Assembly: GCA_963795825.1 (NCBI GenBank)
Contig: CAWCIW010000002.1
Coordinates: 1 to 64,000 of the forward strand
Reading direction: 5' to 3'
DNA from: BOG-908 sp963795825
GTDB lineage: Bacteria; Pseudomonadota; Alphaproteobacteria; Acetobacterales; Acetobacteraceae
DNA: 64,000 bases
Shown: one piece after another, positions 47,477 through 56,415 of the stretch
Numbering within the stretch: the first letter of the stretch is position 1
How the letters are laid out: every line of letters starts with the position of its first letter
Notes under the pieces: model-generated
What the model saw: only the letters and a program-made list of their open reading frames with translations
What the model was told of the DNA's origin: nothing
The model's database searches: none
Made by a program: the position numbers and the translations under genes

Positions 47477-49274
47477 CTACTTCGCCACTTGCCGGAACAA
47501 AACTGCCGGCAACCCCCCCCCATCACCCCCCGCATCGGCGACCCGTCATCGTTACCGATCCAAACCCCCACCACCCGGTTGCCCACCGCGCCGATGAACC
47601 AGGCATCCCGGTTATCCTGCGTGGTGCCCGTCTTGCCGGCCACGCTACGGCCGGGCAGCGCCGCCGCCCGCCCGGTGCCGTCCCGCACCACCGCGCCCAT
47701 CATACGCACCATCATTGCCGCCAGGTCCGGATCGACCACCGCGCTTGTGGCGGGCGGGGCCACCGGCTGGCGGTCGTGGTCGATGATCGCGGTCTCGATG
47801 CCGTACGGCGTCACGCGGCGGCCGCCGTTGAAGAACGTGGCGTAGGCGGCGGTCATCTCCAGCAGGCCCACCTCGCCGGTGCCGAGCGCCAGCGCTGGCA
47901 CGTCCGGCAGGCGGTCCGCGATGCCGAGCCGGTGTGCCACGTCGGCCACCGCCTGCGGGCCGCCGGCGAGCTGTTCGAGCCGGACCGCCGCGGTGTTGAG
48001 GCTGAGGGCCAGCGCGTGTTCGAGCGTGACCTCGCCGCGCCAGCCGGGTTCGAAATCCTGCGGGCTCCAGTCGCCGATGCGCAGAGGCGCGTCGAGCACC
48101 AGGTCGTCCGGGCGGCTGCCGTGCTCGAGGGCGGCGAGCCACACGAAGGGTTTGAACGCGGAGCCGGGCTGGCGGCGGGCGAGGGTGGCGCGATCGTAGG
48201 CGCCGGGGCCGTAGGCGCGGCCGCCGACCAGGGCACGAACGGCGCCGGTGTCGGCATCGAGCACCACCACGGCGCCCTCGGTGGCGCGGGCGCGCGCGGC
48301 CTGGGCCGTCCAGCAGGGCGGCCAGGCGGGATTCGGCGAGGCGATTGCAGGCGGCCGTCGAGCGTGGTGCGCAGGATCGCGTCGCGGCCGGGCGGCACCA
48401 GGGGTTGGCCTGCGCGGCGGCCCAGTCGGCGAACCAGCCGCCGCCCTGCGCGCGGGCGAAGCGCATCTGCGCGCCGGCGGCGGTGGCGGCGTCCGCGGTG
48501 ATCGCGCCGTTGGTCGACCATCGCGGCCAGCACCTCGCGCCCGCGGGCGGCGGCGGCATGCGCGATCCGTGCGCGGGTTGAAGCGGGAGGGCGCGCGCGG
48601 CAGCCCGGCGATCACGGCGGCCTGCCAGAGCTGCAGGTGGCGGCGCGGAGACGCCGAAATAGATGTGCGCGGCGGCGTCCACGCCCCAGGCGCCGGAGCC
48701 GAGATAGACGCGGTTGAGCCAGATCTCGAGGATCTCGGTTTTGGTGAAGTGGTGTTCGAGCCAGAGCGTCAGCAGCAGCTCCTGCACCTTGCGGCGCGAA
48801 GGTGCGCGCGTTGGTCAGGAACAGGGTTTTGGCGACCTGCTGGGTGATGGTGGAGCCGCCCTGCACCACGTGGCCGGCGCGCAGGTCGACGAGCAGCGCG
48901 CGGCCCATGCCCCACCAGTCGAGCCCGCCATGCGTCCAGAAGCGGCGGTCCTCCACGCTGACGGCGGCCTCGGGGAGCCAAGGCGGCAGGTCCGGGAGGC
49001 GGAGCGCTTCGCCCACCACGTCGCCATAGGTGGCGATGGTGGCGCCGGCGCGGTCCTGCAGCACCAGGCTGGGGCGGCGCACGGCGTCCAGCGCATCCTC
49101 CGGCCGCGGCAGGTCTCGGGCGAACCAGAGCAGGGCGGCGGCGGCGGCTAGAGTAACCCAGACGGTAGCGATCAGGGCCCAGCGCAGCAGGCGCCAGGGG
49201 ATGCGTCGCCTGGCGCGTGGGGGCGCTGGTGGGGGTTGGATCGCTTGGGTTAGGAGGGCGGGGGCGCGGTACAT
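47477..49274 (-). pseudogene. Class A penicillin-binding protein (PBP1-like), frameshifted
   Basis: Bifunctional murein synthase. The N-terminal helix (LLRWALIATVWVTLAAAAAL) leads to the glycosyltransferase domain with EDRRFWTHGGLDWWG and QGGSTITQQVAKTLF, then EIWLNRVYLGSGAWGVDAAA. The transpeptidase domain has the catalytic Ser in GSAFKPFVW, SLNTAAV and KTGTTQD. Breaks lie near 48,800, 48,650, 48,520 and 48,310, and at a run of about nine G near 47,515. Beyond that run the end LPAVLFRQVAK fits a stop at 47,477. Cell-wall genes are rarely dead, so sequence error is favoured. Confidence 0.8.
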
Positions 49275-49283
49275 CAGTGAGGG

Positions 49284-49331
49284 GAAGCAAGGCCTTCTTT
49301 TTTGGCAAAAAAGAAGCAAAAACCGTTTTGC
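49284..49331. repeat. Half copy of the dispersed element, copy 17
   Basis: A left arm only (AAGCAAGGCCTTC and its GAAGCAAAAACC partner, centre TGGCA). It lies between the start of the penicillin-binding protein gene and tRNA-Leu, a divergent setting. Confidence 0.75.
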
Positions 49332-49450
49332 CGTATTTGCGGGTGGGGGCGCTTTGGTTCCCGCCGGGCGGCTCGCGTGGGGATTTGGCCGGCGGGCTGC
49401 AGAAACGCTTTGTCTCCCGGCGCGGGCCGGGGCAGGTTGCGCGGCACGTG

Positions 49451-49531
49451 GCCCGCCTGGCGAAATGGTAGACGCAGCAGACTTAAAATCTGCGGCCTTC
49501 GGGTGTACCGGTTCGAGTCCGGTGGCGGGCA
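49451..49531 (+). tRNA. tRNA-Leu (anticodon UAA)
   Basis: Acceptor stem GCCCGCC / GGCGGGC with discriminator A at 49,531. Anticodon stem GCAGA / TCTGC encloses the loop CTTAAAA (anticodon TAA). A long variable arm follows (GGCCTTCGGGTGTACC) and the T arm has GGTTCGAGTCC. The CCA end is not encoded. Lower-GC DNA starts directly after it, so this may be an integration site. Confidence 0.95.
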
Positions 49532-50277
49532 TCCACCTGTATTCGTTTGATTTCTGCTCTTCCGGTGAGTCCTTCTCTGAAGGCGTAGCTCATGGATTCC
49601 CGGCGGACACAACTTATCTGTGCGAAAGTAAGTAGAGACTTTATATCTACCTACCCGTTTCTCATTTCACGATCGGGTACGAACAGTCTGCCGGTGTTCG
49701 CTCTGCTTCCGTCACTTCTGAGGAGCTGGCGCAAGCCGTATCGCAAGCTCTGCGCGTTGAGACGCAAGCACTTTCAGCTGACGGGCGAGATCAGGGCAGC
49801 CTCAACCCACGCCGTTCAAGAGGTGGCCGCTGTCCTGGACGAAGCCGCCCTCTGCACCCGTGGCGGGCCGCCTGATCTGATCCCGGCTGCCGTTTGCACC
49901 TTGCCGGTGCGTTGATCGGTGCCGGCTTCCACGTCGGTCGGGCGCCGGCTGATACACGCCAGTTCACCTTACAAGCGCGCGACATGCCGGACGGCACGCA
50001 GGGTCAGGCAAACGCGATAACCTGCTCCGTCTGTCGATCGGTAAGCGCACGCCGGAAAGCGGTCCGGTGCGGAACCCGTCCATAAACATCGCTAAGAGCC
50101 TTCGATCTCACCGGCCACGCGGACGTAAGCTTCACCCCACCAAGCACCTCTCAGGTTGTCGCAACTAACGATATCCAACCTACAAGCGAGTCATGCTTGC
50201 ATTCCTCAACTGCTTAGCGTAATGTTCCATTCGCGTAACACTAAAGCAAAAATTCTATTTACTTGCAGGAGAGTCGA
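49532..50277. other. Lower-GC gap after tRNA-Leu, no clear gene
   Basis: About 745 bases with only short overlapping frames and no recognisable protein. Composition is visibly less GC-rich than either flank. Near its end, GCGTAA occurs twice 16 bases apart (50,217 and 50,233), just before the next gene. I see no integrase, transposase or copy of the tRNA end. It may be the remnant of an inserted island. Confidence 0.4.
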
Positions 50278-51605
50278 ATGAATTCGAATGTTACAAAATC
50301 CGTAGCAGACACGTCACCTCTGCCTTATGCTCTGCTTCTTCTTGCGGTCAGCGGCCTTTTCCAAGCCGCTTCGATCGGTCGCAGTGAGGCCGCGCCAGCC
50401 TTGCTGGTGGGCAAATTCTCCGGAGGGTCGCATGGCGTCTCCGTCGGCCTAGGACTCAACGCAAGCATCCTTTTGGCCTTCAACTCGGCCCAGGAAAGCT
50501 GCCCGTGCAAAGGCACAAACGGTGTTGCAAGAAGCACGACAATGCCATCGTTGAACGTTCTCGGCGCCATCTCGGCAAGAACGAACACGGCCTACACAAT
50601 AGCTCGCAAGACCTCGACAGTGGCGACGACAACGGAAAGTGCCACGGTCGGGAAGGCGGCTATGTTTGGCGGTTTGATCACGGCCGACGCGATCGTGGCG
50701 ACAGCCAGACTCGGCGCAAGTGCAACCGCCTTCGAAACGTCGTCCAGCGGGACTAGTCTCGTCAATTTGGTCATCGCCGGCCAGGTGATTGATCCGGACG
50801 TTGCGGAGAATACCAGCTACGCCCTGCCCGGCCTCGGCACTGTTACAGTGAAGTATGTGGCCCCGATCAAGACGGCCCAGGCGGCCTCGATAGAAGTCGA
50901 CGGCTTGCTCGTCACAATCAATGTCGCGAACAAGTATGGGCTGGCGGTCGGCAGCAGGATCGCCATAGCAAGTGCCGTGGCCGGCTATTCCCGGGTGCAA
51001 CCCCAGGTCGTTCTCGGTGGGTATAGCCAAACCGCCAATGTGAATGGCGATGCGACAGCGCTCGCAACCGGCGGCGGCAATATCGGTGCCGCTCTGGCTT
51101 TTCCGATCTGTACGGACACCAATGGTGAGACAGAGACGCGCACGACTGAGAACCTTGAGGTAACTGGCCTTGCAACAGCCGCGACCGCCACCGTGACGGC
51201 GTTTGGCGGTTTGGTTGGGTCTGCCAACGTGGCCAAGACCACATCAAACCTCTCGAATGTGTCACTGCTAGGCGGTCTGGTAACAGCCGATTCGCTGGTT
51301 GCGGTCGCACAGGAAACCAAGCAAGCAATGTCTAACACGGCGTCGGCAGCGTCGACAGCCGGCTCCGGGTTTACCGGCCTGAAAATCGGTGGCTTACCGG
51401 TCGCAAGCACAATCAGGCCGAACACAACGGTTACTCTGCCGGGATTGGCTCGGTCACCATCAACGAGCAAGTCATAACACCGGCGGCCGGTGCTGTGCGC
51501 GTGACCGAACTCGACGTGATAATCAACCAACCGAACATCCTCAGCATTCCGGTCGGCACGCACCTGACGCTAGGAACGGCCTTCGCGGTCGCGCAGAACT
51601 TCTAG
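50278..51605 (+). CDS. Choice-of-anchor-P-like secreted protein, one frameshift
   Basis: About 442 residues after correction. N-terminal hydrophobic leader (YALLLLAVSGLFQAASIG). Two similar modules of about 150 residues follow, each with a GGLITADAIVATA / GGLVTADSLVAVA block, a GLKIGGLPVASTIRPNTTV-like turn, and a closing SIPVGTHLTLGTAFAVAQ-type strand. This matches the choice-of-anchor-P repeat type best known from actinobacterial surface proteins. A missing base near 51,445 shifts the frame; the second frame ends at 51,605. AGGAGA lies 6 bases before ATG 50,278. Lower GC and tRNA position suggest transfer. Confidence 0.65.
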
Positions 51606-51614
51606 ATCAGTGAG

Positions 51615-51645
51615 AACTAGGTCAGGAGGCGGACCTGACCTAGTT
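51615..51645 (+). terminator. Long perfect hairpin after the anchor-P-like gene
   Basis: Stem AACTAGGTCAGG / CCTGACCTAGTT with a 7-base loop, 10 bases after the stop and followed by TTGTC. TCAGTG / CACTGA can extend it outward. A Rho-independent terminator is likely, although the T run is short. Confidence 0.7.
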
Positions 51646-51874
51646 TGTCACCACTGATACCGGCTTATATGTTCGCCACGCGTCAAATCACACGCGCTTA
51701 GCAGCCTGCCGGACCTTTGCCTCCCCCTAAGCCAACGTAGATAGGCGGCTGGCCTATGTTGCGCTGCGGCCATCGGATCTCTCATCTCCCGCCTGCTTGC
51801 CCCTGGGAGCGCGCGTCGGTTCACGTGACAAAATAAGCTCGCGTGCATTGCACCCCTCACCACCCCAGCGCGTT

Positions 51875-52231
51875 ATGCAGCGCATGAAACTGGTAGTGGT
51901 CGTTACGTGCGTTCTGGGCTGCCTGGCCTCCACCCTGTTGACGCCGGCCTTCGGCAGCGGCGGCTTCACGGCCTTCGCCGAGGACGAGGATGTGTGCCGC
52001 CAAGTGGGCGCCGCGGCAATCCAGGGCGCCTCCGGCCCCACCGCCGCGCACCGCTACGATGGCGCCTACCGCGGTTGCATGTTCGCGCACGGGCGGGACC
52101 GGCAGATGCGCGATTACGCCGATCAGGCGGAATACGGCATCCCGGGCAAGCCGAACGGCGACTTCCCGGACGCCTATTACAGCGTCCCTTACGCCACCCC
52201 CGGCTACGGCTATGACGGCTTCAGCTACTAA
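51875..52231 (+). CDS. Small secreted hypothetical protein
   Basis: 118 residues with a signal peptide (LVVVVTCVLGCLASTLL). The mature part has EDVCRQVGAAAIQGASGPTA and YRGCMFAHGRDRQM, a likely disulfide pair, and a Tyr/Gly/Pro-rich tail (YATPGYGYDGFSY). No family is recognised; it is probably periplasmic. High GC matches the general background again, so this gene is outside the lower-GC insert. Confidence 0.68.
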   Translation: MQRMKLVVVVTCVLGCLASTLLTPAFGSGGFTAFAEDEDVCRQVGAAAIQGASGPTAAHRYDGAYRGCMFAHGRDRQMRDYADQAEYGIPGKPNGDFPDAYYSVPYATPGYGYDGFSY

Positions 52232-52299
52232 GCACGGAAGACGCAGCAGACGGCACCAGACTACAAGGCCAGCATCCGAGAGCTGGCCCAGCCGCCAAC

Positions 52300-53512
52300 C
52301 TACTCCGCCGCCACCCGAATCGGCGCCACCGCCGCGCCGAGGGCCGCATCTGCCTGGAACGCCTGCAACCCTGTCTGCCAACGCCCGAGGATCAACGCAT
52401 GGATGTCGTGCGTCCCCTCGTAGGTGTTCACCGCTTCGAGGTTCATCACGTGTCGTATCACGTGATACTCGTCGGAAATCCCGTTGCCGCCATGCATGTC
52501 ACGCGACACCCGCGCGATCGCCAGCGCCTTGCCGCAATTGTTGCGCTTCATCAGCGAAACCATCTCGGGCACCGATTTGTGCTCGTCCATCAGCCGGCCC
52601 AGCCGCAGCGAGCCCTGCAGGCCCAGCGCGATCTCGGTCTGCATGTCCGCCAGCTTGAGCTGCACGAGCTGGTTGGCGGCCAGCGGCCGGCCGAACTGGC
52701 GGCGATCCAGCGTGTATTGCCGCGCCGCCTCCCAGCAGAACTCGGCGGCCCCCATTGCACCCCAGGAGATGCCGTAGCGCGCCTTGTTCAGGCAGCTGAA
52801 CGGGCCCTTCAGGCCGCGCACGCCCGGCAGCAGGTTGGCCTCGGGCACGAACACGTCGTCCATCATGATCGAGCCGGTGACGGACGCGCGCAGCGAGAAC
52901 TTGCCCTCGATCTTCGGGCGTCTCGAAGCCGTCCATGCCGCGTTCGAGGATGAAGCCGCGTATCACGCCGTCATCGGTCTTGGCCCACACCACCGCCACG
53001 TCGGCGATCGGCGCGTTGGTGATCCACATCTTGGCGCCGCTCAGCTTGTAGCCGCCGGGTGCCGTGCGCGCGCGGGTGATCATGCTGCCGGGGTCGCTGC
53101 CGTGGTCCGGTTCGGTCAGGCCGAAGCAGCCGACCAGGTCGCCGCTGGCCAGGCCGGGCAGGTATTTTTCGCGCTGCGCCTCGGTGCCGAACGCGTGGAT
53201 CGGGTGCATCACCAGGCTGGACTGCACGCTCATCGCCGAGCGGTAGGCGCTGTCGACGCGCTCCACTTCGCGGGCGATCAGGCCGTAGGCCACGTGGTTC
53301 ACGCCGGCACAGCCGTAGCCTTCGATGGTGGGGCCGAGCAGGCCGAGCGCGCCCATGTCGCGGAAGATCTGGCGGTCGAAGGTCTCGTGGCGGTTGGCCT
53401 GGACGATGCCTGGCATGAGCTTGCCCTGGCAGTAGTCGCGGGCGGCGTCGCGTATGGCGATCTCTTCGGCGTCGAGTTGGCCTTCGAGGTCGAGGGCGTC
53501 CAGCCAGGTCAT
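52300..53512 (-). CDS. gcdH: Glutaryl-CoA dehydrogenase, one frameshift
   Basis: FAD enzyme that oxidises and decarboxylates glutaryl-CoA to crotonyl-CoA in lysine and tryptophan breakdown. The first frame (MTWLDALDLEGQLDAEEIAI through GCFGLTEPDHGSDPGSM and KLSGAKMWITNAPIADVAVV) and the second (VFVPEANLLPGVRGLKGPFS through HGGNGISDEYHVIRHVMNLE with the catalytic Glu in NTYEGTHDIHALILGR) join at an indel near 52,920. About 404 residues joined, the usual length. An acyl-CoA dehydrogenase of another substrate is possible, but GSDPGSM and TYEGTHDIHAL favour GcdH. Confidence 0.88.
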
Positions 53513-53531
53513 TTCGTGGGGCTCCTAAGAG

Positions 53532-53692
53532 GAAGAAAGCAAGGCCTTCTTTTTTGCAAAAAAGAAGCAAAAAACTCTTGTCTCGACGGCTTAGCCAACG
53601 CCCGGTTTCGGTAAGATAAACGCGGCAGGTTCGGTGCGGGGAACGCAAAAGCTTTTTGCTTCTTTTTCTCGAAAAGAAGGCCTTACTCTTCC
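53532..53692. repeat. Dispersed element, copy 18
   Basis: Both arms CTTC/GAAG; the right hairpin has lost one A. The core contains GGTTCGGTGCGGGGAACGC, the third kind of core end. It separates gcdH from pssA, both on the minus strand. Confidence 0.85.
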
Positions 53693-54501
53693 GCTTCCGC
53701 CCGCAGCCTGCGAAAACTCCGCACGCTGAACGGCAACATCAGCACATACATAAGCCCGGCCGCCGCCAATGCCAGCCACGGATCCGCCACCAGCAGCGCC
53801 GCGAAAAACCCGGTGCCCAGCAGCAACGGTAGCACATACTCCGCCGGCACCTTGAAGTTCTTGAAGCTCCACACCGGCAACGAGGATACCAGCAGCACCG
53901 AGGTGCCCACCAGCATGGCCGCCACGAAGCCGGGATATTGCGCGGCATCCGCCAGGCGCACCCAGCCCTGCTCCACCGCCTCGAGCCACACGAACAGCGG
54001 CAGCAGCACCAGCCCGGCCCCGGCCGGCGCAGGCACGCCGGTGAAGAAGCTCTGCGCATAGGCTGGCTTGGGGCTGGTCTCCAGCGCCGCGTTGAAGCGC
54101 GCCAGCCGCAGCGCCATGCACACGGTGAACATCAGGCACGGGATGAAGGCGAACCGGCTCGTGCCGTGCAGCGAGAAGATGTACAGGATGAGCGAGGGTG
54201 CGACGCCGAAGCTGCAGAAATCCGACAGGCTGTCGAACTCCGCGCCGAAGCGCGACGTGGCTTTCAGCAGGCGGGCCAGGCGGCCGTCCAGCCCGTCGAT
54301 GATCGCGGCCACCACCACGGCGAGGGCTGCCGCCTGCCAGCGCGCGTCCAGCGCGTAGCGTATGCTGGTCAGCCCGGCGCACAGGCCGAGCAATGTCAGC
54401 AGGTTGGGCATCACCCGGTTGAACGACGGCCCCTTGTAGCGCGGCCGGCGGCGCAGGCGGCGCCGGCTGCCGGACAAGCGGGCCTGCGGGGTCTGGTCCA
54501 T
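53683..54501 (-). CDS. pssA: CDP-diacylglycerol-serine O-phosphatidyltransferase
   Basis: 272 residues, membrane-bound. The CDP-alcohol phosphotransferase motif runs across IDGLDGRLARLLKATSRFGA and FDSLSDFCSFG (DG-x2-AR-x8-G-x3-D-x3-D pattern). It makes phosphatidylserine from CDP-diacylglycerol and serine. psd follows upstream on the same strand after 28 bases, giving the classic psd-pssA pair for phosphatidylethanolamine synthesis. The last codons overlap the neighbouring repeat element. Confidence 0.94.
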   Translation of the reverse strand: MDQTPQARLSGSRRRLRRRPRYKGPSFNRVMPNLLTLLGLCAGLTSIRYALDARWQAAALAVVVAAIIDGLDGRLARLLKATSRFGAEFDSLSDFCSFGVAPSLILYIFSLHGTSRFAFIPCLMFTVCMALRLARFNAALETSPKPAYAQSFFTGVPAPAGAGLVLLPLFVWLEAVEQGWVRLADAAQYPGFVAAMLVGTSVLLVSSLPVWSFKNFKVPAEYVLPLLLGTGFFAALLVADPWLALAAAGLMYVLMLPFSVRSFRRLRAEAEE

Positions 54502-54529
54502 CAGGCGGGGCGCATCAGGCGGGGGCGCG

Positions 54530-55198
54530 TCAGGTGAGGTGCGCGACCACCGTCTCGCCCCCCACCATCGTCTGGCCGACCACCACCAGCGGCGCCACGC
54601 CGACCGGTAGATAGATGTCGGTGCGCGAGCCGAAGCGGATGATGCCGAAGCGGTCGCCGGCGCGCAGCACGTCGCCCTGGCGTGCGTCGCACAGGATGCG
54701 CCTGGCGATCAGCCCGGCGATCTGCACCACGGCGATGTCGCGTCCGTCGGCGAGCTGTATGGCCAGAGCATTGCGCTCGTTCTCGTCGCTCGCCTTGTCC
54801 ACGCTGGCGTTGAGGAATTTGCCGGCGTGGTAGGCGATCCGCGTCACGGTGCCGTCGGCCGGCACGCGGTTCACGTGCACGTTGAGCACCGAGAGGAACG
54901 TGGCCACCCGCCAGCGCGGCGCCAGGCCGAGGCCGAGTTCGGAAGGCGGGGTGGCGAGCTGCACGGACACGATTTGGCCATCCGCCGCGGCAAGCACCAG
55001 TCCCGGCGCTGGTGGCGGCACGCGCTCCGGGTCGCGAAAGAAGTACAGGCAGAACAGGGTGGCGGCCAGGCCGAGCCAGAACACGCCGTAGCCGGTGAAC
55101 AGGCCGACCACGGCCACCGCGGCGGCGCCGGCGATGAAGGGTTGCCCGGCCCGGTGCGGCGGAGCCAGCACCATCCGCGTCGATTGCAGGAGGGACAT
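54530..55198 (-). CDS. psd: Phosphatidylserine decarboxylase
   Basis: 222 residues. Converts phosphatidylserine to phosphatidylethanolamine. Short Psd-related type: FLSVLNVHVNRVPADGTV, YHAGKFLNASVDKASDENER and the autocleavage site in GIIRFGSRTDIYLPVG, where the Ser becomes the pyruvoyl group. N-terminal hydrophobic helices (AVAVVGLFTGYGVFWLGLAA) anchor it. The start at 55,198 (MSLLQSTRM) has GGAGGG just upstream. Operon with pssA. Confidence 0.94.
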   Translation of the reverse strand: MSLLQSTRMVLAPPHRAGQPFIAGAAAVAVVGLFTGYGVFWLGLAATLFCLYFFRDPERVPPPAPGLVLAAADGQIVSVQLATPPSELGLGLAPRWRVATFLSVLNVHVNRVPADGTVTRIAYHAGKFLNASVDKASDENERNALAIQLADGRDIAVVQIAGLIARRILCDARQGDVLRAGDRFGIIRFGSRTDIYLPVGVAPLVVVGQTMVGGETVVAHLT

Positions 55199-55334
55199 TG
55201 GTGGTGTGATGCGGGGTCGGGGCCGCTTGGTCAAGTTTTCGGGCGCTATCGGGGCGCGACGGAGCCGGGTGGTGCCGCCTGTTTGTGCGGGCGCGTCGCT
55301 GCCTGGCGCCCGTGGAGCGGGTTCGGGCGCGCCC

Positions 55335-56138
55335 TCATTCTGTTCGCTTAAGCCCCGCCTGCCGCCTGCCGCGCAACCGCAACGCCGCCCAGACCAGCAG
55401 CGGCGACACGCACGCTAGGTCGACCGCCAGCACCCGCCCCCTGTCCGACGCCACGAGCGCGCAGGCGGCGACCAGCACGATCAGGCCCGACCCGGCTTCC
55501 GCCAACCCGGGCAGCACGGCGGCGACCACGCCGGGTATCAACGCCGCGCGCGCCCAGTGGACGGACGCGCCGGACAGCATCAGGCCGCCGGCCAGGACCA
55601 GCGACGCGGCCACATTGCCCCAGCTTGCTGCGTCACGCACGCCGCCGTGGCCGTCGTGCGCGCCACTTTGGCCGCCGGTCCCGCCTTCGCTGGCCCCGCC
55701 TACGCACACGAGAAAGCGCGCCAGCGGTAGGGCGATCGCCAGGCCGACGAACACCGGCATGCAGTATAGAATGCCCACAACGTCGAACGGTGTGCCGCGC
55801 AGCCACCACGCCGTCAGCGCCGCCGTGCCGAGCGCAGCTGGCGAGACGGGACCTGGCTGCGCAAAGCCGGCCGCCAGCCAGAGTATGAGCGCCAAGCCCG
55901 GCAGGCGCCCGACGGGCGGCTCCGGCCAGGCGGCCCAGCCGGGATCCAGCAGCAACCAGCCGGTGAACACGGCGGCGCAGGCGAGTTGGGCGGTGCCGCG
56001 CGGGGTTTTGGCCCGACCGAGCAGCCTTCCGGCCGCGGTGATGGCGCCGGCGGCGAGGGGGGCGTGCCAGAGCGGGAGCAGCAGGACGTGCAGGCCGTAC
56101 TGGGCCAGGTGGTAGGCGTGGGCCAGCAGGGTGTGCAT
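55335..56138 (-). CDS. Polytopic membrane protein of unknown function
   Basis: 267 residues with about 7 predicted helices (LHVLLLPLWHAPLAAGAITA, LACAAVFTGWLLLDPGWAA, VVGILYCMPVFVGLAIALPL and others) and a Gly/His-rich loop (GGTGGQSGAHDGHGGVRDAA) that could bind metal. No family recognised. Upstream of psd-pssA on the same strand, separated by about 135 bases; divergent from the second MATE gene with an element between. Confidence 0.62.
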   Translation of the reverse strand: MHTLLAHAYHLAQYGLHVLLLPLWHAPLAAGAITAAGRLLGRAKTPRGTAQLACAAVFTGWLLLDPGWAAWPEPPVGRLPGLALILWLAAGFAQPGPVSPAALGTAALTAWWLRGTPFDVVGILYCMPVFVGLAIALPLARFLVCVGGASEGGTGGQSGAHDGHGGVRDAASWGNVAASLVLAGGLMLSGASVHWARAALIPGVVAAVLPGLAEAGSGLIVLVAACALVASDRGRVLAVDLACVSPLLVWAALRLRGRRQAGLKRTE

Positions 56139-56161
56139 GGGGGTGGTTTTAGGGGAAGGCA

Positions 56162-56342
56162 GCAAGCAAGCAGTCCTTTTTTGAAAAAAAGGACCAAAAA
56201 ACTTTTGCGTTCCCCGGTGCAGGGCCGCCCGCGCTGTCTCTGCCGAAGCGGGACTTGCACGGGAGGCGCGGGCGCCGATGCGGCGGGGAACGCAAAAGCT
56301 TTTTGCTTTTTTTTCTCGAAAAAGAAGGCCTTCCCTTGCTTT
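56162..56342. repeat. Dispersed element, copy 19 (mixed arms, divergent genes)
   Basis: Left arm GTCC/GGAC with TTTTGAAAA centre, right arm a CTTT/GAAG variant with one T-G wobble. Core ends CGTTCCCCG / CGGGGAACG, as in copy 18. Between divergent starts of a membrane protein and a MATE gene. Confidence 0.87.
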
Positions 56343-56415
56343 CGTTTATCTACCAAGGAGGCGTAGTCTGGCAATCGTGCCACGCTCCCCAGCCAAAGCC
56401 GCGCCCCGCCAACCC

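Noticed and set aside
49592..49915. 107-residue frame after tRNA-Leu
   Set aside because: No domain, no good ribosome site and random composition; it is left as an empty gap.
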